This document shows positions 58,148-64,000 of a DNA stretch of 64,000 nucleotides, piece after piece. The stretch is from Myxocyprinus asiaticus (taxonomy: Eukaryota > Chordata > Actinopteri > Cypriniformes > Catostomidae), in contig NC_059374.1 in the NCBI RefSeq assembly GCF_019703515.2, positions 14,854,245 to 14,918,244 on the forward strand. Direction: 5' to 3'. Under the pieces are notes generated by a model. The model worked only from the letters and a program-made list of their open reading frames with translations. It had not been told where the DNA came from and ran no database searches. The translations under genes and the position numbers were made by a program. Each line of letters starts with the position of its first letter. Position 1 is the stretch's first letter.

Positions 58148-58926
58148 TTCTATTAACACGACATGTAAACGGCCTCTGAACTCTCACACTGCAGACGAGT
58201 GTGTATAAAGACTGTGCTGTGTGTTCACATGACTGAATGTGAACTCAAGTGGCGCCATCTATGATGTCGTCCTCGTGTGTCTTCAGTTCAATTTTAAATG
58301 GTCTGACAGTTTTGTTACATTTAAAAAAATGTCTTTGTCACATACTGCTACATTTTCAACAAGAAATATAAGCCTATGTCATTTTAAATATGTATCTTTG
58401 CAAATTCTTGGGAGTGATTCGGTTCCCAGTGTGTCCACCAGATGGCGCCAAAACGCAATAAAGCTGATGTAGGTTTGTTGACGTCAGGTTGTGAAAAATA
58501 TCAGTTAGGCAGCTACTTTCTATGGAAACAAGCGGAATTAAAGTACAGCTCTTATCTTCTTGAATGGGGGAAAGAACAAAATCTTAAAAACGGTTGGTCA
58601 AGATTACGATGAAAGGACACATTTCAAATCAGCAGTGAAATCTGACAAACATACATTTATAAATTGCGCTTCTTAAGCTCAGATCACGCTAAAACGTAAT
58701 TTTTCAGGCTGGTCTAGCTAATGCGCATGCGTGTTCTAGAGTTGATTGACAGGCGATGTCTGTAATCTGTAAACGTGCTGTAAAAGGTGATTGGCTCTTT
58801 TCCCTGTAAGGCGGGACTTTCTTTTCAACATCGGCCATATTAGGCTTTAAATTTCTCTCGTTCATTTTAATACAAGTGTTCCATCTGGGGATAGCCTAAA
58901 TAGTCTCTGAAAATATGTATTATACT
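58148..58926 (-). promoter_or_regulatory. tmem160: tmem160 upstream region
   Basis: Expected promoter of tmem160. The 58010-58150 part of exon 1 and 5' flank is CpG-richer than surroundings. TGCGCATGCG, a match to the NRF1 consensus, occurs at 58722-58731, and TGACGTCA at about 58478-58485 matches a CRE. No TATA box at a fixed distance is evident. Functional assignment is inference. Confidence 0.35.
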
Positions 58927-59232
58927 CAGGGTTGGGAGGGTTACTTTTGAAATGTATTCCACTACAGATTACAGAATACGTGCTGTAAAATGTAATTTGA
59001 TTACTCAAGGATCGCATCATTTATATGTATAAATGTTTTTCATCTGAAAGGACTAAATATTAAATTAAACAAAATGCAAAGTAATCTCTTCAGTAATCAA
59101 AATACTTTTTGAATGTAACTGTATTATAATTACCAATGATTTAAACTGTATCTGTAGTGGAATACAGTTACTTATATTTTGTATTTTAAATACGTAATCC
59201 CGTTACATGTATTCCGTTACTCCCCAACCCTG
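58927..59232. mobile_element. MITE with CAGGGTTGGG ends
   Basis: CAGGGTTGGGAGGGTTACTT at the left and GTTACTCCCCAACCCTG at the right; ATGTATTCC / GGAATACA motifs pair inside. A common teleost MITE type. About 780 bp upstream of the tmem160 start codon. Confidence 0.72.
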
Positions 59233-59821
59233 ATCATACTAACCATAAATTCCACCAAAATACCAGTTGTTGTTACTAAAATTAAAATAAAATGGTAACA
59301 CTTTACAACGAGGCAGTACCATAGCAAGAAATTCTGGGCCCCCTGACAATATATTGCTCTGGGGCACATACCTATTAAAAAAATACAGTTTTGTATTTGT
59401 TGTGGGCCCTTCTGGACCTTTGGGCCCATAGAATCATTACCACCTTTCACCCCACTAGCTACGGCCCTGCAACAAGGTTCCATTTGTTAACATAAGTTAA
59501 CAACATTAGTTAACATTAACTAACAATGATCAATACTTTTACATACCGTTCATACCGTTCATGTGTTACACTTGCTGTAGTTTACTTCAGTGTTGTTTCT
59601 ACATCAGCTAGCAATGTCAAATGTAAATCAAATCAATCACTGAAACATGAGCACCACCTTGAGTAAGAAATAGCATGTATAATATGTACTGTATGTGTAC
59701 ACGACACGTATATATGGAATACTGATAATTCATTGTCACACAGAAACTCAACATGATGTAGTAGTCATTTGTATAAATATAGTAGCCTACTCATTTTGTA
59801 TTGTAATAAACAAAAAATATA

Positions 59822-61235
59822 TACATTTGTGCTCAAAAGTTTGCATACCCTTGGAGAATTGATCATATATTTACCATTTTTAAAGAAAACATGAGTGAGC
59901 AGGCAAAACAAATTTTTTTTATTTCTAATGGGATTCATATTTAACTGTAGGTTATAACAGAATGGCACAATCATAAAACAAAACATGGCAACAATGAAAA
60001 AAATGAAATGACCCCTGTTCAAAAGTCTGCATACCCTTAGTTCTTAATACTGTGTATTGCCCCCTTTAGCATCAATGACAGCGTGCAGTCTTTTGTAATA
60101 GTTGTCTATGAGGCCCCAAATTCTTGCAGGTGGTATAGCTGCCCATTCGTCTTGGCAAAATGCCTCCAGGTCATGCAAAGTCTTTGGTCGTCTTGCATGA
60201 ACCGCACGTTTGAGATCTTCCCAGAGTGGCTCGATGATATTAAGGTCAGGAGACTGTGATGGCCACTCCAGAACCTTCATCTTTTTCTGCTGTAACCACT
60301 GGAGGGTCAACTTGGCCTTGTGCTTAGGGTCATTGTCATACTGGAAAGTCCAAGAGCATCCCATTCGCAGCTTTCGTGCAGAAGAATGCAAATTGTCTGC
60401 CAGTATTTTCTGATAACATGCTGCATTCACCTTGCCATCAATTTTCACAAGATTCCCCGTGACTTTAGAGCTCACACACCCCCAAATCATCAATGAGCCA
60501 CCACCATGCTTCACAGTGGGGATGGTATTCTTTTCACTATAGGCCTTGTTGACCCCTCTCCAAACATAGTGCTTATGGTTGTGACCATAAAGCTTTATTT
60601 TGGTCTCGTCACTCCAAATTACAGTGTGCCAGAAGCTGTGAGGCGTGTCAAGGTGTTGTCGGGCACATTGTAACCGGGCTTTTTTGTGGCATTGGTGCAG
60701 TAAAGGCAGCTCATTTTTGACGATCAAGTATCGTTGTATTGTGCTCCTTGAAACAACCACACCGTCTTTTTCCAGAGCAGCCTGTATTTCTCCTGAGGTT
60801 ACCTGTGGGTTTTTCTTTGTATCCCGAACAATTCTTCTGGCAGTTGTGGCTGAAATCTTTCTTGGTCTACCTGAACTTGGCTTGGTATCAAGAGATTTTC
60901 CACTTCTTAATAAGTGATTGAACAGTACTGACTGGCATTTTCAAGGCTTTGGATATCTTTTTATATCCTTTTCCATCTTTATTTAGTTCCATTACCTTGT
61001 TACGCAGATCTTTTGACAGTTCTTTTCTGCTCCTCATGGCTCAGTATCTAGCCTGCTCAGTGCATCCACGTGAGAGCTAACAAACTCATTGACTATTTAT
61101 ACACAGACACTAATTGCAATTTAAAAAGCCACAGGTGTGGGAAATTAACCTTTAATTGCCATTTAAACCTGTGTGTGTCACCTTGTGTGTCTGTAAAAAG
61201 GCCAAACATTCAAGGGTATGTCAACTTTTATAGAT
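59822..61235 (-). mobile_element. Tc1/mariner element, IR/DR type, right end degraded
   Basis: The left end carries an outer direct repeat at 59822-59852 (contains GTTTGCATACCCTT) and an inner one at about 60014-60040 (GTCTGCATACCCTT). This is the two-repeat IR/DR layout of fish Tc1 elements. On the right an inverted inner repeat is visible near 61212-61235 (AAGGGTATGTCAACTTTT); the outer repeat was not found, so the right end looks eroded or truncated. The transposase pseudogene lies between. Confidence 0.82.
60044..61037 (-). pseudogene. Tc1-like transposase, frameshifted
   Basis: Reading starts at ATG 61037-61035 with an N-terminal HTH region (MRSRKELSKDL..). The frame breaks near 60890-60905, where the original frame meets a TGA and the shifted frame continues as GRPRKISATTARRIVRDTKK and on to the stop at 60044. 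The catalytic part is intact: DETK in VIWSDETKIKLYG, the second Asp in YDNDPKHKAK, and Glu in SPDLNIIEPLWEDLKR, spaced as in DD34E enzymes. One frameshift probably makes this copy non-autonomous. It cuts and pastes its own element at TA sites in related active copies. Confidence 0.9.
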
Positions 61236-62173
61236 ATGAAATAATCATAAAAATATGATTTATGGAAGGGGGAAAAAACGACACTTACATATCTATGGTC
61301 TTTAATGGCCCTATACACTTTTGGTAAGCAAGCAGTTATAAAAAAAAAATATTATTATTATTATTATTATTATTTTTTACACTATTCAGAAGGGAAAGTT
61401 GAGGAATACTAAAGAGGTGTGGGCGTAACAGGAAAGACGGGACAGTGTGTGTGTGTGTGTTTGTGTGTGTTTATATGTACTGTATGTGTGTGAGGAATTG
61501 CCTTTGATATAAAGAGTCACAAAGCTTTGAGTCTCTGGGTTGTCACACAATGATGCAATCCCTTCACGTTGACAGCAGACTTTTATTTAAAAGTTTATTT
61601 AAAACACCTTATAAATGATAAGCACTCCCGAGGTTTCTTTTGCTGACTTCTTTCCAAAGTATGTTTATAGCCATTATGTGAACAAATGTTTGTGTTTATT
61701 TGTAGATTATACAATGGCCCCAAACATTTTAAGTTATCTAAGCCACACTTAAAAATTACTGTATTTCATTGCAATAGGAAACAAAGTATCAAACCAAGTG
61801 GCACATGGAAACAACTGGTGCTTGACTCAAAAGAAGTTTTCTCAAAACTAACTTCACTTTTCCTAGCCATTTCTGTCATAACTTTTAATCAGCTGGTCCC
61901 AAAGGGATTTTTAGTGGATGTACGAAGTTAATTTTAACCATATACCACTAACATTTGAAATACCACATCCAGAAAGTGTCCACATTATTTTTACAGGCCT
62001 GGAAATATGTTACAACAATGCTTGCCTTTTTATTTGAGTTAATGTTTTCTCTCCAGGCATGTTGAAACAACTAATTCTTACATATAAACTCTTGCAACTT
62101 ACATATAAACATCATGTATGAGACAAAATGGTCAGCTGAGAAACATCCAAACCCCAAGAGCAAAGAGCAGCTT

Positions 62174-62277
<104 letters not shown>

Positions 62278-62607
62278 TGGACTCAGCACTCAGCACTCCA
62301 TCAGTGCTTGGACCGGATAAGGTTAAACACATACCAGGACTGATATCTCTCCTGCAGCTGAGTAACTCAAAACTAGACTGATATAGAACCGGCTTTCTGT
62401 TTGAAAATACAAGCACTTATCAACTGAAGCATCGTTTTTCAATGTTATCAATCCATTGTACTAGTTAAAAGATAAGCAGTACCCTGTAGTTTTGTAGTAG
62501 TAATAGTTAATATTAGGTAATAATAGTTAAAGGTGCACTTAGTAATATTTTTCCTCATTAAAAAAATTTGCAAAGCAATTTTAAAACATATAGGTGGCTA
62601 AAGAGGC

Positions 62608-62740
62608 GGTCACACTAGGCTTTGAGCACGCAAAATTATTTCGGACAACGCAACGGACCAGGATAAGATGTCATGCGGAAGGACTTCTGGTGTAAGTAAA
62701 TAATAAACAAATAACAAATAATATTACACTTAAAATGTTA
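62608..62740 (+). repeat. dispersed repeat shared with 36635-36750
   Basis: CGGTCACACTAGGCTTTGAG, CAACGCAACGGACC and ACAAATAACAAATAATATTA match the npas1-intron copy in order and spacing. Confidence 0.6.
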
Positions 62741-63269
62741 ATATATATTGTCTACTCACTTTCCTGCAACAATAAAATATGCAGCTTTGAAAATGTATTA
62801 TTTTATTGAGTCAAGAGGTTAAGGTGTGATGTCCTGATCTTCTATTGGTCACACGTCCTCTCGTCATATGGTTTTGCAGGTCAGATTTCGCCAATCTTGA
62901 ACACTTTTACGCAGCGGAGGACAAAATTTCTTATGTTTTCGACATTTTCGATGAGCTTGTGTTTTCGGTCTCGCACATTCGGATGCATTTGAATGGTAGC
63001 CATTTTCAACAGACATGGATCGGGGGAGGGTTCCTGGGCCGGTGCGAATTCTGGAACTGTTCCACACGTTTCCACCGCAGAAAAGACATGGCCACTACAA
63101 ATTACACCCCCCTTTAAATAACCAGCGAAATGCTTGAGTCTTGCAACAGTTGGATGTCAGAATCATAAATATTTTGTGTTTGAGTCCTGCAGCAACCCTA
63201 CACTTACCCGTATGCCTAAACCTAACCCTAACCACAAAGATTAAAAAATAAAAAAAGTTCGTAAAATGA

Positions 63270-63777
63270 TTAACCCTTGTGCGTCAATAAATAAAGTTAC
63301 TCAGAGGTCCTTCGAGGACAAAAATGTCTGCGTCAAAAAACTGCCATAATAATATTATATATTAATATTATTTTACACATTCAATTAGTTAATTTTTTTA
63401 CACACTCTAACATCCATACCAATACACCCACACAATTTTAGCTGCATACAATTTTTAATTGGCCTGCAGTGCTCTATAATACAGCAAACAAATATAATAG
63501 AATTCATGATTTTATGCTTTAATGGCACTGGGATAAAATATTGCAGTTTTAATGGGTTTCAATAGGGACATTTTTGTCCTGAAGGTCCTGAGTGTAAATA
63601 TTTTGTGTACACAGTGTATTATAGATGTATTTTAGGAAATGAGGTTGAAATATCAAAATTCCCCCCAAAATACACACCTTTGGCAAAATGTATGCCGTTG
63701 GCATTAACACAGCCAAAATTATCGAAAAAACAAAAATGAAAAAGACAAAAATGTCCCAAAATGTCCCAAAGGGTTAA
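63270..63777. mobile_element. TTAA-flanked non-autonomous element (copy 2)
   Basis: Same family and orientation as 7529-8316 but shorter: the CA tract and some adjacent sequence are absent and the last bases differ. It is bounded by TTAA on both sides (63270-63273 and 63774-63777), with CCC and GGG just inside. Confidence 0.72.
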
Positions 63778-64000
63778 ATATACAGCAACCTTTTTTAAAA
63801 TATACAGCAAAGTTCTAGTCAATACAATCATACTGCCGTGTCACTAGGTGGCGACCGTGATTAGAAATGTTATGAAAATTAAGAGGAGAATAAGCCAGCG
63901 GTATACTAAGCTAACAGGCTAACTGGCTAGCTCGTGAGCTTACTGGAGAAAACAGAACAGATAGATGTTTAATTTCACAATTTACATATATCTTTGGTTT

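Overview
The window is vertebrate nuclear DNA, most likely from a ray-finned fish and probably a cyprinid. The evidence is intron-split genes with GT..AG junctions, high A+T content, many dinucleotide microsatellites, and dense terminal-inverted-repeat DNA transposons of Tc1, hAT-like and TTAA-type. The species assignment is inference from repeat character. No operons, CRISPR arrays, tRNA or rRNA genes were seen.

Two real genes can be supported, and they face each other tail to tail. (1) npas1, a neuronal bHLH-PAS transcription factor, on the + strand. Nine coding exons from 17075 to 41128 encode PAS-A, PAS-B and a long C-terminal regulatory tail that ends at a stop codon. The bHLH exons were not found and probably lie upstream of the window. 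(2) tmem160, a small multi-pass mitochondrial membrane protein, on the - strand. Four coding exons run from 58147 down to 51680, give a complete 211-residue protein, and include a 25-nt microexon. NPAS1 and TMEM160 are also convergent neighbours on human chromosome 19q13, so this looks like conserved linkage.

Layout: 1-17074 is repeat-rich DNA, probably npas1 intron, with nested DNA transposons at 1-4400, a TTAA-flanked element at 7529-8314, several copies of a palindromic TTAAAGG-ended MITE, and a large fold-back element at 14367-15122. 17075-41128 is npas1, with introns holding MITEs, Tc1 relics, a head-to-head inverted transposon pair (38772-39850), a candidate solo LTR (about 22570-24260) and some low-repeat blocks that may be conserved regulatory DNA. 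41129-51679 is the putative npas1 3' UTR and then intergenic DNA. 51680-58147 is tmem160; its 4.7-kb last intron holds a hAT-like element with a perfect 8-bp target duplication nested inside another transposon. 58148-64000 is upstream of tmem160 and holds a nearly complete, frameshifted Tc1 element and a second copy of the TTAA-flanked element.

I found no convincing undescribed biological system. The observations most worth a second look are a UG-repeat 3' splice site in npas1, the tmem160 microexon, the large inverted-repeat elements, the nested hAT insertion with an intact target duplication, and a 138-bp tandem duplication inside an npas1 intron.
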